Virus record (IMG/VR): IMGVR_UViG_3300047557_000923
Coordinates: 1 to 47,115 of that record
DNA: 47,115 bases
Reading direction: 5' to 3' (one strand)
Source of the DNA: a virus
Below are positions 1 to 8,243 of the stretch, piece by piece. The notes beneath the pieces are model-generated. The model saw only the letters and a list, made by a program, of their open reading frames with translations. It had not been told where the DNA came from and did no database searches. A program made the translations under genes and the position numbers. Every line of letters starts with the position of its first letter. Position 1 is the first letter of the stretch.

Positions 1-2908
1 CGCCCTGCGTGGCGAGTCAGAACCGATCCGACGATACGGAGTCCTGCTCAACGAGGCGACTCTCCAACAGCGTGCGGTCGAGATGGGTATCCGAGACACC
101 CTCGGACCTCTCACCCAGCAGGAACGAGTGCTCGCCGCCCAAGCCGAAATCTTCGCTCAGACCTCGCTCGCACAGGGCGACTTCGCACGCACCTCGGACT
201 CGCTCGCTAACCAGCAGAAGATCCTCGCCGCCGAGTTCAAGGATCTACAGGTCACGATCGGTGAGGCTCTCGCTCCGGTATTTCAGACGCTGGTCAATAT
301 CGCTGGCGAGGCGATCTCTGCGTTCGGTGCTCTACCTGGTGCGCTTCAGGCAACGATCGCTGTCGCCGTTATCGGTGGTGGAGCGTTCGGTGCGCTCTCG
401 AATGCGATCCAGAACCTCGGTGTCGCCGCCGGAACAGCGAATAAGGCTCTCGGAGTTATCGGCATTACTCTCACTGCTGGGATAGCGATCTACTCGCTAC
501 TCGGTCGAGAAGCAAAGCAGGCTGAGGAACGACAGAACCTACTCAACACCGCTCTGGTCGAAGCGAACGATCCGACAGCGACGCTGACGACTCGTGTCCA
601 GGAACTCGTGACGCAGTGGAAGGAATTCAACCCTGAGGCCGAGACCGCCGCTGAGACAGTCGAGAACTTCGCTGGGGCGCAGGCATTCGCACAGGGCCAA
701 CTGCTCCAGTTCACCGACGCTCTGGCTGGTGTCGGAGCATCGGTCGAGGACATCACGAACTCGGTCAAAGGTGGCACAGACGACTTCCAGGAACTCGCAA
801 AGCAACTCGCAGTGGTCGGCTCGTCGAGCGACTCAACGACAGAGAACCTCGACGTCCTCGTCAAGAAGATCCAAGAGTCGGTCGATGCGTCGAACCCTCT
901 GCGTGACTCGCTGATCTCGCTCGCACAGTCCGGCAACCTGACAAACGGACAGTTCCGTGACCTCGTCAATGCGCTCGACGAGACCGCAGACGCATTCGAC
1001 GACCAGCGTGAGGCTACAAACCGTCAGAGCGAAGCGTTCCTGACGAGCGAAGGTGGAGCGAAAGCCCTCTCAGACATACTCGGTGAGGACCTGTTCAACG
1101 CCATCCTTTCTACGAGTCTTGCTACTGCCGACGTCGTCGGACGATCCGATGACTACACCTTCGCCCTAGAGAACCTGTACGCCGCCGCCGACGAAGCAAC
1201 TGTCGCTGAGCAGGCCCGATGGGAACAGATGACCCTCGCTCAGCAGGTCGCAGAGGACTCGGCCCGAGCGCAGGAAACCTACAACGAGGAACTACGGCTC
1301 GCCGAGGAACGACTCTCGCTTGCCGAGGATGCGATCAACCAGGTGATCGAGGCCCAATATGCCCTTATCGACGCCACGCTCGGGGCGATCAACTCCGACA
1401 TCAACTATCGGAACCAGATCGACCGGACGATCACTGCGATCCAGGATTACAAGACAACCGAGGACGACCTCACGACGACGATCAACGAGAAGGACGCCGC
1501 CCTGCGTGATGCGACGTCGCAGATCCTCCGGCAGGCCGAGGCCGCTGTTCAGGCGGCGGTCGATAACGGCACTCTCACCGAAGCACAGTTGGCCGCCGGT
1601 GGAGCACAGAAACTCATGGCCGACGAACTGCGAACCCTCGCCGGTCTGCTCGACCCATCCGATCCGTTGCGTGCGAACCTACTGGCCTACGCCACCGAAC
1701 TAGAGACAAAGATCCCCCCGACCGTCGAGACGGAGATCATCGCCGAGGTCGAAGGCGCACGACAGAACCTGTACACCGTGACGACGGAAGCAACCCGAGC
1801 CGGTATCGAAACAGGTGCGAACTTCGCTCTCGGTATGGCCGAAGGAATGCGCCGACAGACAGCCGTCATCCAGGGCCAGGTTCAGACGTTGATCGAGGAA
1901 ACCCGGTGGGCCGCTCGTCGAGCCGCTGAGATCGAGTCCCCGTCGCAACTGTTCGCACGAGAGGTCGGTGAGCCGATCGCCGAAGGTGTCGCCGAAGGTA
2001 TCCGTCAGGGCGAATACTTCGTCGTCACAGCGATGGACGGTCTAACGACCTACGTCATCGACGAGGCCACGGGCACGATCTACGAACTCAACACTCTCCT
2101 CGCTGAAGCGGTGGCGTCTGCGGAGTCTGTGTTCTCGGAGACGCTCGATCTGATCCGTGGCCGACGGTCGCAGGAGGACATGGCTCGTCGGGTCGTCGAT
2201 GCGGAACAGAGGGTCGCTGATGCCCAGGAGAAAGTCACCGAGGCGATCGCTGAGAGCGGTATCGGCTCTCGGGAGTATGAGACGGCCCAACGAAACCTGG
2301 AGAATGCTCAACGTGCGCTAGAGGACGCCAACCTGCGTCTCTTGGAAACCCAGTACGACCTCATCGAGCAGGGCCCGGCTGGAGTTCAAGCGTTCCGTGA
2401 CCTCGCCTCTGCCGCTGGACTCGAAGTCGATGAGATCAACGATTTGGTGAAGGCGTATCAGGATCTAGCGCAGGCCCGACGTGACGAGGCCGCCGCCCGT
2501 GAGGAAGCCGCCGCTCGTGGTGGTGGAGCCGACGTCCTACCCGGTCAGGGTGGCCCCACACCTATCTCGGGCGACGATCTGCTCCTCGGCTTCCCGAAAG
2601 AGGTATGGGACAACATCGACTGGGCTGGTCTCGGAAACCTTGTCGGTCTAGCGAACGGTGCGATCGTCAGCGACAAGACCTACGCCATGATCGGCGAAGC
2701 CGGACCCGAGGCGGTGATCCCGATCTCCCGTCCCGGTCGTGCCCTCGAACTTATGGCCGAGTCCGGACTCCTATCGCTGGCTCAGACGTCCGGAGCCGGT
2801 GGCCCAGCAGTCCAGATTCAGAACGCTACGTTCGCCTCAGCGACCGACGCTGATCTCGTCGCCCAGCGTGTGAACGCCGCCTACCGTGCGAGGACGATCA
2901 ACGTATGA
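1..2908 (+). CDS. Tape measure protein, C-terminal part (partial; continues from 46188..46942 across the circle)
   Basis: This frame is open from base 2, with no start in the window, and continues the frame that enters at the right end (46188 onward). Joined at the 173-base overlap the protein is about 1,220 residues. Tape measure proteins set siphovirus tail length and are injected with the DNA. The sequence shows long alpha-helical Ala/Glu/Gln-rich stretches, hydrophobic segments encoded around positions 330-500 (Gly/Ala/Ile-rich, possible membrane passage), coiled-coil-like regions around 1260-1560 and 2160-2350, and near the C-terminus the motif GEAGPEAVIPI (about 2692-2724), typical of the end of tape measure proteins. 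The ATG at 83 is an internal Met, not a start. The next gene starts inside the stop (ATGA at 2905). The size, position after the chaperones and C-terminal motif make the assignment firm. Confidence 0.93.
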   Translation, partial: ALRGESEPIRRYGVLLNEATLQQRAVEMGIRDTLGPLTQQERVLAAQAEIFAQTSLAQGDFARTSDSLANQQKILAAEFKDLQVTIGEALAPVFQTLVNIAGEAISAFGALPGALQATIAVAVIGGGAFGALSNAIQNLGVAAGTANKALGVIGITLTAGIAIYSLLGREAKQAEERQNLLNTALVEANDPTATLTTRVQELVTQWKEFNPEAETAAETVENFAGAQAFAQGQLLQFTDALAGVGASVEDITNSVKGGTDDFQELAKQLAVVGSSSDSTTENLDVLVKKIQESVDASNPLRDSLISLAQSGNLTNGQFRDLVNALDETADAFDDQREATNRQSEAFLTSEGGAKALSDILGEDLFNAILSTSLATADVVGRSDDYTFALENLYAAADEATVAEQARWEQMTLAQQVAEDSARAQETYNEELRLAEERLSLAEDAINQVIEAQYALIDATLGAINSDINYRNQIDRTITAIQDYKTTEDDLTTTINEKDAALRDATSQILRQAEAAVQAAVDNGTLTEAQLAAGGAQKLMADELRTLAGLLDPSDPLRANLLAYATELETKIPPTVETEIIAEVEGARQNLYTVTTEATRAGIETGANFALGMAEGMRRQTAVIQGQVQTLIEETRWAARRAAEIESPSQLFAREVGEPIAEGVAEGIRQGEYFVVTAMDGLTTYVIDEATGTIYELNTLLAEAVASAESVFSETLDLIRGRRSQEDMARRVVDAEQRVADAQEKVTEAIAESGIGSREYETAQRNLENAQRALEDANLRLLETQYDLIEQGPAGVQAFRDLASAAGLEVDEINDLVKAYQDLAQARRDEAAAREEAAARGGGADVLPGQGGPTPISGDDLLLGFPKEVWDNIDWAGLGNLVGLANGAIVSDKTYAMIGEAGPEAVIPISRPGRALELMAESGLLSLAQTSGAGGPAVQIQNATFASATDADLVAQRVNAAYRARTINV

Positions 2909-3798
2909 CCACCTGTACACCTGTAAACCTCGGGCAAGGCACAGCGACCCTCTCGGCGACCGGCCTCACCGACCTCGATCTGACCTGCGACGAAGGGTTC
3001 GTCCTCGTCTCCCTCCAAGTCGGGTTCCCAGCCGAACGCCCGGTCGTCCGGTCCCGAGCCCTCGCCGACGGAGTATTCGACGAGTCCACCTACCTCGGAC
3101 AGCGAGCCGTCTCGGTAACTCTGCGCCTCGACCATCGGGTCCAGTCGATCCAGGCTCTCCTCGACCGACTGATGCCGTTCATGTCGCCACGCCGCCGCCC
3201 GACGATCACCTGGTCCCTCCCACAAACCCCAACCGACTTCCGATCGCTGGTGCTCCGTGGCGTCGATGCTCCGCTCGTCGTCTCGGGCCCGAAGTACACA
3301 ACGATCATCTGCTCCTGGGTCTCGGAGTCTGCGTTCACGCTCGACCCGACGGTCCAGTGCGAGACGATCAACCCGAACGATCTCCCGGTCGAAGGTGGCC
3401 GAGAGTACGACCTGACATTCGACCGCTACTACACGCCGCTCGTCCCGGTCGGTGGGATCCTGGTCTACAACCTCGGGACCGCTCCGGCGAACTGGACGAT
3501 GGAACTGACCGCCTCGGCGATCGACCCGACGATCACGGTCGGTTCGACCGACATGGAGTTCGACCGCAACGGAGGCATCACTCTCGTCACCGGGCAGACG
3601 CTGAATATCTCGACGTCGGATCGGACGATCCTCCTCAACGACAACCCCACGCTGTCTCGCTATGACCGAGTGAACTTCCAGGACTGGACCTGGGACGACC
3701 TGCTCCTCCAGCCCGGAGCGAACCTGGTGCGTCTCCAAGGGGCCGGGTTCAACACGACGACCCGGCTCACGATCTGCTGGCAGGACACCTACCTGTAA
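2905..3798 (+). CDS. Distal tail (Dit-like) minor tail protein
   Basis: 297 residues, starting in a 4-base ATGA overlap with the tape measure stop. The position directly after the tape measure and before the tail hub protein, plus the mainly beta composition (many Val/Thr/Asp strands, few helices), fit the siphovirus distal tail protein that forms the ring joining tail tube to baseplate. A central segment (about residues 75-110) with ...LDRLMPFMSPRRRPTITW... resembles the beta-rich N-terminal domain of this class, and the C-terminal half looks like a second beta-sandwich. The assignment rests on gene order and fold impression; no catalytic motif is expected. It could be a generic minor tail protein. 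Confidence 0.7.
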   Translation: MTTCTPVNLGQGTATLSATGLTDLDLTCDEGFVLVSLQVGFPAERPVVRSRALADGVFDESTYLGQRAVSVTLRLDHRVQSIQALLDRLMPFMSPRRRPTITWSLPQTPTDFRSLVLRGVDAPLVVSGPKYTTIICSWVSESAFTLDPTVQCETINPNDLPVEGGREYDLTFDRYYTPLVPVGGILVYNLGTAPANWTMELTASAIDPTITVGSTDMEFDRNGGITLVTGQTLNISTSDRTILLNDNPTLSRYDRVNFQDWTWDDLLLQPGANLVRLQGAGFNTTTRLTICWQDTYL

Positions 3799-4847
3799 TG
3801 GCGCTCAACCCGTTTACGCTCGCTGTCGGCGACTACACGCTCTCCGCACCCGAAGGGCAGGTCATCGACTTCGAGGAATGGACGCTCACGAATAACCTCG
3901 ATGAGGGATGCGACATCCAGTTCACCGCCCGAGGCAACTCGACGACCGCTCTACTGATCGACGAACTCGTCACCGACGTCTGGCTCTACCGGGGCTCGGC
4001 CCTCTACCAGCGGTTCCGCATCATCTCGGTCGAGCAGGAGTGGGGTCCCGACGGATCGGATGACATACGGATAACCGGGGCCTGCTACCGCCGCCTTCTC
4101 CGTAAAGCGCACGTTCGGAGCCTCCAGACGTACACGGGTATCTCGCAGGGCGACATCGTCTGGAACCTAATCCAGCACGCCCAGGCCGCTAACGGTGGCA
4201 ACCTCGGGATCACGCTCGGCACATCGGGCCCGGCGATCCTCCGAGATCGGGAGTACATCGTCGGCCAGAACATCTACGATGCCATCACCGAACTTACGAA
4301 GATCGACAACGGGATCTCGTGGGACATCAACGAGAACCTGGAACTCCTGGTCGGCGACCAGTTCACGTTCCCGATCCGAGCGACACCGATCGAACTGGGC
4401 TCGACGGCCCGACGCCTGCTCCGACCGTCGTCGGCAGAGCGGTTCGCTAACGCCGCCATAGTCACCGGGAACACTCTGGCGACCACGACCGAGATCGTGG
4501 AGACGACCGGCATCCTGTCTGACCCTCGGGGCCGCTGGGAGAAATACCTCTCGCTCGGTCAGATCGACCAGCAGGCCGCCCTACAGGACGCCGCTGACGG
4601 ACTGATCGACGAGTCGATCTCACCGATCACCACCTGGCAGATAGAAATGGAGCCGACCCGATACTTCTACGACGCCGAGTACGAGATCGGCGACTTCGTA
4701 AACCTCGTCGTCCCACGCTCGACAGTGTTCTCGATCGGCCAGCCCGGTGTGCTCGTTACCGTCCAGATCATCTCCCGAACGATCACCCAGACCGCCTCCG
4801 GCGACGTCACGGTGAACCTGACCGCTATCGAAATACCGGGGTCCTGA
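3798..4847 (+). CDS. Tail hub / Gp37-like minor tail protein
   Basis: 349 residues; its ATG overlaps the last base of the previous stop (taATG). The N-terminus (about 1-110) reads like a hub barrel (LAVGDYTLSAPEGQVIDFEEWT... YQRFRIISVEQ), followed by a helical segment with GDIVWNLIQHAQ (about 120) and the segment DREYIVGQNIYDAITELTKIDNGISWDINE (described here; about 152-180), both reminiscent of the Rhodococcus phage ReqiPepy6 Gp37-like family found after Dit in many actinophages. Such proteins make the trimeric hub that closes the tail tube. Family recognition is from memory of motif style; order supports it strongly. Confidence 0.72.
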   Translation: MALNPFTLAVGDYTLSAPEGQVIDFEEWTLTNNLDEGCDIQFTARGNSTTALLIDELVTDVWLYRGSALYQRFRIISVEQEWGPDGSDDIRITGACYRRLLRKAHVRSLQTYTGISQGDIVWNLIQHAQAANGGNLGITLGTSGPAILRDREYIVGQNIYDAITELTKIDNGISWDINENLELLVGDQFTFPIRATPIELGSTARRLLRPSSAERFANAAIVTGNTLATTTEIVETTGILSDPRGRWEKYLSLGQIDQQAALQDAADGLIDESISPITTWQIEMEPTRYFYDAEYEIGDFVNLVVPRSTVFSIGQPGVLVTVQIISRTITQTASGDVTVNLTAIEIPGS

Positions 4848-4849
4848 CC

Positions 4850-5164
4850 ATGATCCGACCAAGAACCACCCCTTCGCCGATCGACGGGCTCGCCTCCACA
4901 CTCGTCGATCAGCAGGCCAGACTCCAGGCAACGGAACTGAACTCGCATCGGCACGACACCGCCTCAACAGTCCTTCTCCCTGTCGGTTCGATCGTTGAGA
5001 CTCTCTGGACGACAGACCCGACCGGGTTCCTGCTCCTCGATGGACGGACGATCCCGAACGGTGCGACCGCCTACCCGTCGCTGTGGCCGATCGCTACCGT
5101 CTGGCAGTCCGGAACCGATCTCGTCCTACCTACTAACGCTGGAAAGATGGTGAGGGCCTTCTAG
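4850..5164 (+). CDS. Short tail-collar-like protein
   Basis: 104 residues, starting 3 bases after the hub gene. The C-terminal 60 residues contain PVGSIVETLW, GFLLLDGRTI and YPSLWPI, the layout of the phage tail collar domain (PVGsi..w....p.gwl.cdG), ending just after the segment that leads into LPTNAGKM. The normal collar domain goes on further, so this is a minimal or shortened version. N-terminal residues 10-40 could form a short helix for fibre attachment. Probably a baseplate or fibre-tip structural protein. Confidence 0.6.
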   Translation: MIRPRTTPSPIDGLASTLVDQQARLQATELNSHRHDTASTVLLPVGSIVETLWTTDPTGFLLLDGRTIPNGATAYPSLWPIATVWQSGTDLVLPTNAGKMVRAF

Positions 5165-5181
5165 CGGTCGGCCTGATCCAC

Positions 5182-5187
5182 TAGCAT
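5182..5187 (+). promoter_or_regulatory. -10-like TAGCAT, 7 bases before the 5195 start
   Basis: TAGCAT lies 7 bases before the ATG at 5195, and no Shine-Dalgarno sequence precedes that ATG. This is one of about fifteen TANNNT-N6/7-start arrangements in the window, read here as leaderless promoters. No clear -35 is visible. Confidence 0.4.
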
Positions 5188-5194
5188 CTGTCTC

Positions 5195-6007
5195 ATGGTC
5201 GCCCTCGTTCAGCCTCCCACCTGGCTACAGAATGGCGTGTATTCGGCACGCATGGACCGCAACCTGGTCGATCTGTTCTTCACCGAAGGTGTCCTCGCTC
5301 CTGGTGCTGGCGACTTTGAGGTCGTGGAGACCTCGCCGCTGTCGAACTCGGTGGCGATCCAAGCCGGGCGTGCGGTCGTAACCGGCGACGACGAGGCGAA
5401 CCAGGGCAAGTACCTGTGCGTCAATGAGACGACCCTCAACCTGCCACTTGCCGCCGCCCCGACTGTCGATGCCCGTATCGACCTGATCTATCTCCGTGTG
5501 AACGATCCGGTCGCTGGTGGCCCAGCCGGAAATAACGCTACGGTCGAGGTGCTCGCCGGAGCCACCTCCGTCACCCCGGTCGCCCCGGCAACGCCGACGA
5601 CAGCCATCCCTCTCGCTGAGATCCTCCGTACGGCCGGAGACACGTTCGTCGATAACGCCATGATTACCGACGTCCGAACCCCGTCGTCGGGACAGACGTT
5701 TACGGTTCGATCGAACTTCGAGATCCTGACCACAGTTCAGCGTCTCGCCCTCACCCCGTATGCCGGTCAGACTGTTTACGACTCGACCGACAATCTGATC
5801 TACACCTGGAACGGTTCCGACTGGGTAGCGATGGGCATCCCAGCCGTCACGACCGCCGAACGAAACGCCCTGACCCCATACGTCGGGCAGACGATCTACA
5901 ACACCGACCTCGCCGCTCTCCAATACTGGGACGGCTCATCCTGGCAGTTCGCTGTCCGTCCCGTCGAGGACGCCGATCAAATCATCGCAGTCTCGACCTT
6001 CTCGTAA
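5195..6007 (+). CDS. Minor tail / upper baseplate-type protein
   Basis: 270 residues. The N-terminal ~150 residues (residues 1-20 with WLQNGVYSARMDRNLVDLFF; ...VAIQAGRAVV; ...DARIDLIYLRVND) match the style of upper-baseplate or appendage proteins found after the hub in actinophages. The C-terminal ~110 residues carry two copies of a small repeat built on LTPY-GQTVYD/IYN followed by a strand with W (about residues 186-212 and 225-250), probably carbohydrate-facing beta units. The start is ATG 5195 with a -10-like box 7 bases upstream and no ribosome binding site. It likely connects the hub with the adhesins downstream. Confidence 0.6.
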   Translation: MVALVQPPTWLQNGVYSARMDRNLVDLFFTEGVLAPGAGDFEVVETSPLSNSVAIQAGRAVVTGDDEANQGKYLCVNETTLNLPLAAAPTVDARIDLIYLRVNDPVAGGPAGNNATVEVLAGATSVTPVAPATPTTAIPLAEILRTAGDTFVDNAMITDVRTPSSGQTFTVRSNFEILTTVQRLALTPYAGQTVYDSTDNLIYTWNGSDWVAMGIPAVTTAERNALTPYVGQTIYNTDLAALQYWDGSSWQFAVRPVEDADQIIAVSTFS

Positions 6008-6016
6008 GGAGACCTC

Positions 6017-6382
6017 ATGGCAACCTTCAGCAAAGTCCTACTTTCCGGTTCGACAGGTGGCCGACTCATCAGAGTCGCCGCTACCGGCACACCGGGTACG
6101 ACGATCCATGCGACCGGAACGTCAGCGACGATCATCGACGAGATCTGGCTCTACGCCTCGAATACCGATACGACGGATCGCAAACTGACGATCGAGTTCG
6201 GTGGCACGTCTGCGCCGGACGATCTGATCGAGTTCACCGTCAAGGCCGAGTCAGGTCTGTATCTCATGATCCCTGGGCTCGTGCTCACGGGTGACGGTGC
6301 GGCGGCTCGTACAGTGCGTGCGTTCGCCGCGTCCGCAAACGTGCTGAATATTGGCGGTTTCGTAAACCGGATCACACCTTAG
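6017..6382 (+). CDS. Small virion-type beta protein of unknown function
   Basis: 121 residues, with a good ribosome binding site (AAGGAG, 6005-6010) before ATG 6017. It is predicted all-beta (alternating hydrophobic and Thr/Gly stretches), and has no motif I recognise. It sits between a baseplate protein and the glycine-rich adhesin, in one transcription unit, so a decoration or fibre-capping role is plausible. Similar small proteins accompany tail fibres in marine phages; the function is unknown. Confidence 0.6.
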   Translation: MATFSKVLLSGSTGGRLIRVAATGTPGTTIHATGTSATIIDEIWLYASNTDTTDRKLTIEFGGTSAPDDLIEFTVKAESGLYLMIPGLVLTGDGAAARTVRAFAASANVLNIGGFVNRITP

Positions 6383-6392
6383 GAGTGCTTCG

Positions 6393-7253
6393 ATGACGAT
6401 TCGATATGGCGACAGAACCGAGATCGGAAACCCCGTAACGGCATGGGGTCGAGGTGGTGGCGTAGCACTTTCAGAAGTCACGTTGTCGTTCTCGCCTGCG
6501 CCTGCCGCAACAGTTACACCTGTAACGGTGAACGGAACCGAGTTTCTAGTTGCGAGAGTCACCGCAAATACGACACTTACTGTTGCCGGTGCTCCTGCGA
6601 CCGCTTGCGCTGACCTGATTATGCTCGCAGGCGGTGGTGGTGGTGGTCCTGGATCTGGCGCACCTGCGTCGGGAAGTGGTGGCGGTGCTGGTGGTGCGAT
6701 CCAGGCAATGATACCCATAGCAAGCACCACATATCCAATAGTGATCGGTGGTGGTGGTGCGGCATCGGTTCAGGGAACAAACTCAACAGGATTTACCTTT
6801 ACTGCTATCGGTGGCGGCTTCGGTGGCTCCGGAACTTCCCCTGGTGGTCCCGGTGGCTCGGGTGGCGGAAGTCCTATCGGATCGTTCACAAATGTGGCAG
6901 GAACTCCGGGACAGGGCTTCCAAGGTGGACGTGGCGTAGAGTCTGGCCCTGGGAATTACGGTGGTGGTGGTGGTGGTGCTGGCGGCAACGGATCTGAAGG
7001 CTCAAATGCTGGGGGTGGCATCACCGTTTATTGGCCTAACTCGACGCCGACATGGGCAAGGATCGGCGGTGGCGGTGGTGGCGCAACTGGTTACAGTAGT
7101 CGTTTCGCTACTAACAGTTTCGGTGGTGGCACAGGTGGAAACCCGGTGACGCCTGGTACCAGTGGAACAGCCAATACGGGCGGCGGTGGCGGTGGGCAAG
7201 GTTTCAGTGGTGGCTCTGGTGTCGTGTTTCTTCGTGTTAGGAAGTTTCAGTAA
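6393..7253 (+). CDS. Glycine-rich tail adhesin
   Basis: 286 residues, with AGGAG just upstream (6382-6386). Residues 30-75 form a short beta lead-in (VNGTEFLVARV..TTLTVAGAP) ending in the sentence-like motif DLIMLAGGGGGG, which is characteristic of glycine-rich fibre domains. The rest is dominated by runs of Gly with Ser/Asn/Pro (GGGG at about residues 81-86, 115-119, 190-198, 225-233, 266-272), ending in VVFLRVRKFQ. Such domains form polyglycine-type adhesive tips (compare T-even gp38 adhesins and pelagic phage fibres) and usually decide host recognition. The DNA of the glycine runs is GGT/GGC-rich and may be prone to slippage. Confidence 0.8.
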   Translation: MTIRYGDRTEIGNPVTAWGRGGGVALSEVTLSFSPAPAATVTPVTVNGTEFLVARVTANTTLTVAGAPATACADLIMLAGGGGGGPGSGAPASGSGGGAGGAIQAMIPIASTTYPIVIGGGGAASVQGTNSTGFTFTAIGGGFGGSGTSPGGPGGSGGGSPIGSFTNVAGTPGQGFQGGRGVESGPGNYGGGGGGAGGNGSEGSNAGGGITVYWPNSTPTWARIGGGGGGATGYSSRFATNSFGGGTGGNPVTPGTSGTANTGGGGGGQGFSGGSGVVFLRVRKFQ

Positions 7254-7633
7254 TGGCACACTTCGCACGACTAAATGAGAACAGTACAGTCACGATGGTT
7301 ACCGTCGTTTCTAACGATGACATTCTCGATGACGACGGAAATGAAATCGAAGCATTAGGTGTCGCAGTATGCGAGCAGGTCGTGGGTCCTGGTCCATGGA
7401 TACAGACTTCGTTCAATAACAACTTTAGAAAGCAATACGCCGGAGTTGGATTCACATACGATCCTGTAGCGGATGTCTTTATCAGACCTAGCCCGTACCC
7501 ATCTTGGGCACTCGACAATAACTATGACTGGCAGGCTCCGATACCGATGCCAGACGACGGGGGATTCTACGAATGGAACGAAGAAACACAGACCTGGGAT
7601 CGTCTACTAAGTTTCAAGCCGATCGAGGAATAA
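7253..7633 (+). CDS. Phage protein of the MAHFA family, unknown function
   Basis: 126 residues, overlapping the adhesin stop (TAATG). It begins MAHFARLNENSTVTMVTVV and has conserved-looking FRKQYAGVGFTYDPVADVFIR and PYPSWALDNNYDWQAP segments. I recognise this layout from T4-like and other marine phages, where proteins starting MAHFA(K/R)I(N/D)ENN sit next to tail fibre and oxygenase genes; no function has been assigned to my knowledge. The neighbourhood (adhesin before, oxygenases after) matches that setting. Base composition here (6.4-7.7 kb) is noticeably more A+T-rich than the flanks, suggesting a swapped cassette. Confidence 0.75.
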   Translation: MAHFARLNENSTVTMVTVVSNDDILDDDGNEIEALGVAVCEQVVGPGPWIQTSFNNNFRKQYAGVGFTYDPVADVFIRPSPYPSWALDNNYDWQAPIPMPDDGGFYEWNEETQTWDRLLSFKPIEE

Positions 7634-8235
7634 CGGAAGGTCCGACGATACTTAGATCGCTATTCAATGATTCAACACATAAGGCGATCAAACAGTTCCT
7701 CGATGACCGGGTTCCATTACTCGCTCTTGGAACGCCTCTGGGAACCGATACAACGAACTTCGTGCGTGATTACGCACACAATGCCCCGTTCTTTGTGAAG
7801 ATTCATAGGAACTTAGTTGAGACTGCGTGCGAGATATTCGGTGAGCCGGTCAAACCGTCGTACTCGTTTCTGTCGATGTACAAAGACAACGGGATCTGCC
7901 CACTTCACATCGATCGACCGCAGTGCCGATACACGATCGACTATCTCATTCGACAGACGCAGTCAGAGCCGTGGCCGATCCTGATCGGTGACCATATGAG
8001 CGACGACGAACGGCAGGCAATCGACGAAGCAGAGGATGGGCATCCCGATACGCCAGAGAAGATCGAGGCTCGGATCGCCGCCGAGAACTGGCATCGGATC
8101 GAACTAAACCCAAATGACGCTGTCTGCTACTCGGGCACGCACTCCTGGCATTACCGACCTGATCGACTTCGAGGAACAGCCGACCTAGTGTTCTTCCATT
8201 TCGTTCCGGTCGCCTTCGACGGATCGCTGGACTAG
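7573..8235 (+). CDS. Putative 2-oxoglutarate/Fe(II)-dependent dioxygenase (first of three)
   Basis: 220 residues. The only start in this frame before the conserved part is ATG 7573, giving a 61-base overlap with the preceding gene. Residues ~110-118 give an H-x-D metal motif (CPLHIDRP) and the distal part has GTHSWHYRPD (about residues 190-199) with the second His, then a beta strand (ADLVFFHFV). This is the order expected of the double-stranded beta-helix dioxygenases, which hydroxylate protein or small-molecule substrates using O2 and 2-oxoglutarate. Substrate unknown. The two following genes carry other variants of the same fold. Confidence 0.65.
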   Translation: MERRNTDLGSSTKFQADRGITEGPTILRSLFNDSTHKAIKQFLDDRVPLLALGTPLGTDTTNFVRDYAHNAPFFVKIHRNLVETACEIFGEPVKPSYSFLSMYKDNGICPLHIDRPQCRYTIDYLIRQTQSEPWPILIGDHMSDDERQAIDEAEDGHPDTPEKIEARIAAENWHRIELNPNDAVCYSGTHSWHYRPDRLRGTADLVFFHFVPVAFDGSLD

Positions 8236-8243
8236 GAGCCGTT

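Noticed and set aside
83-85. ATG 83 as the start of a 941-residue gene
   Set aside because: The frame is open upstream to base 2 and continues the frame from 46188, so it is an internal Met of the tape measure.
1-485. Frame at 9-485 encoding an Arg/Ser-rich product
   Set aside because: Out-of-frame shadow of the tape measure; composition typical of frame-shifted high-G+C coding DNA.
2881-3738. Antisense open frame of 285 codons
   Set aside because: Shadow of the Dit-like gene; charged random composition, caused by codon bias in the + strand gene.
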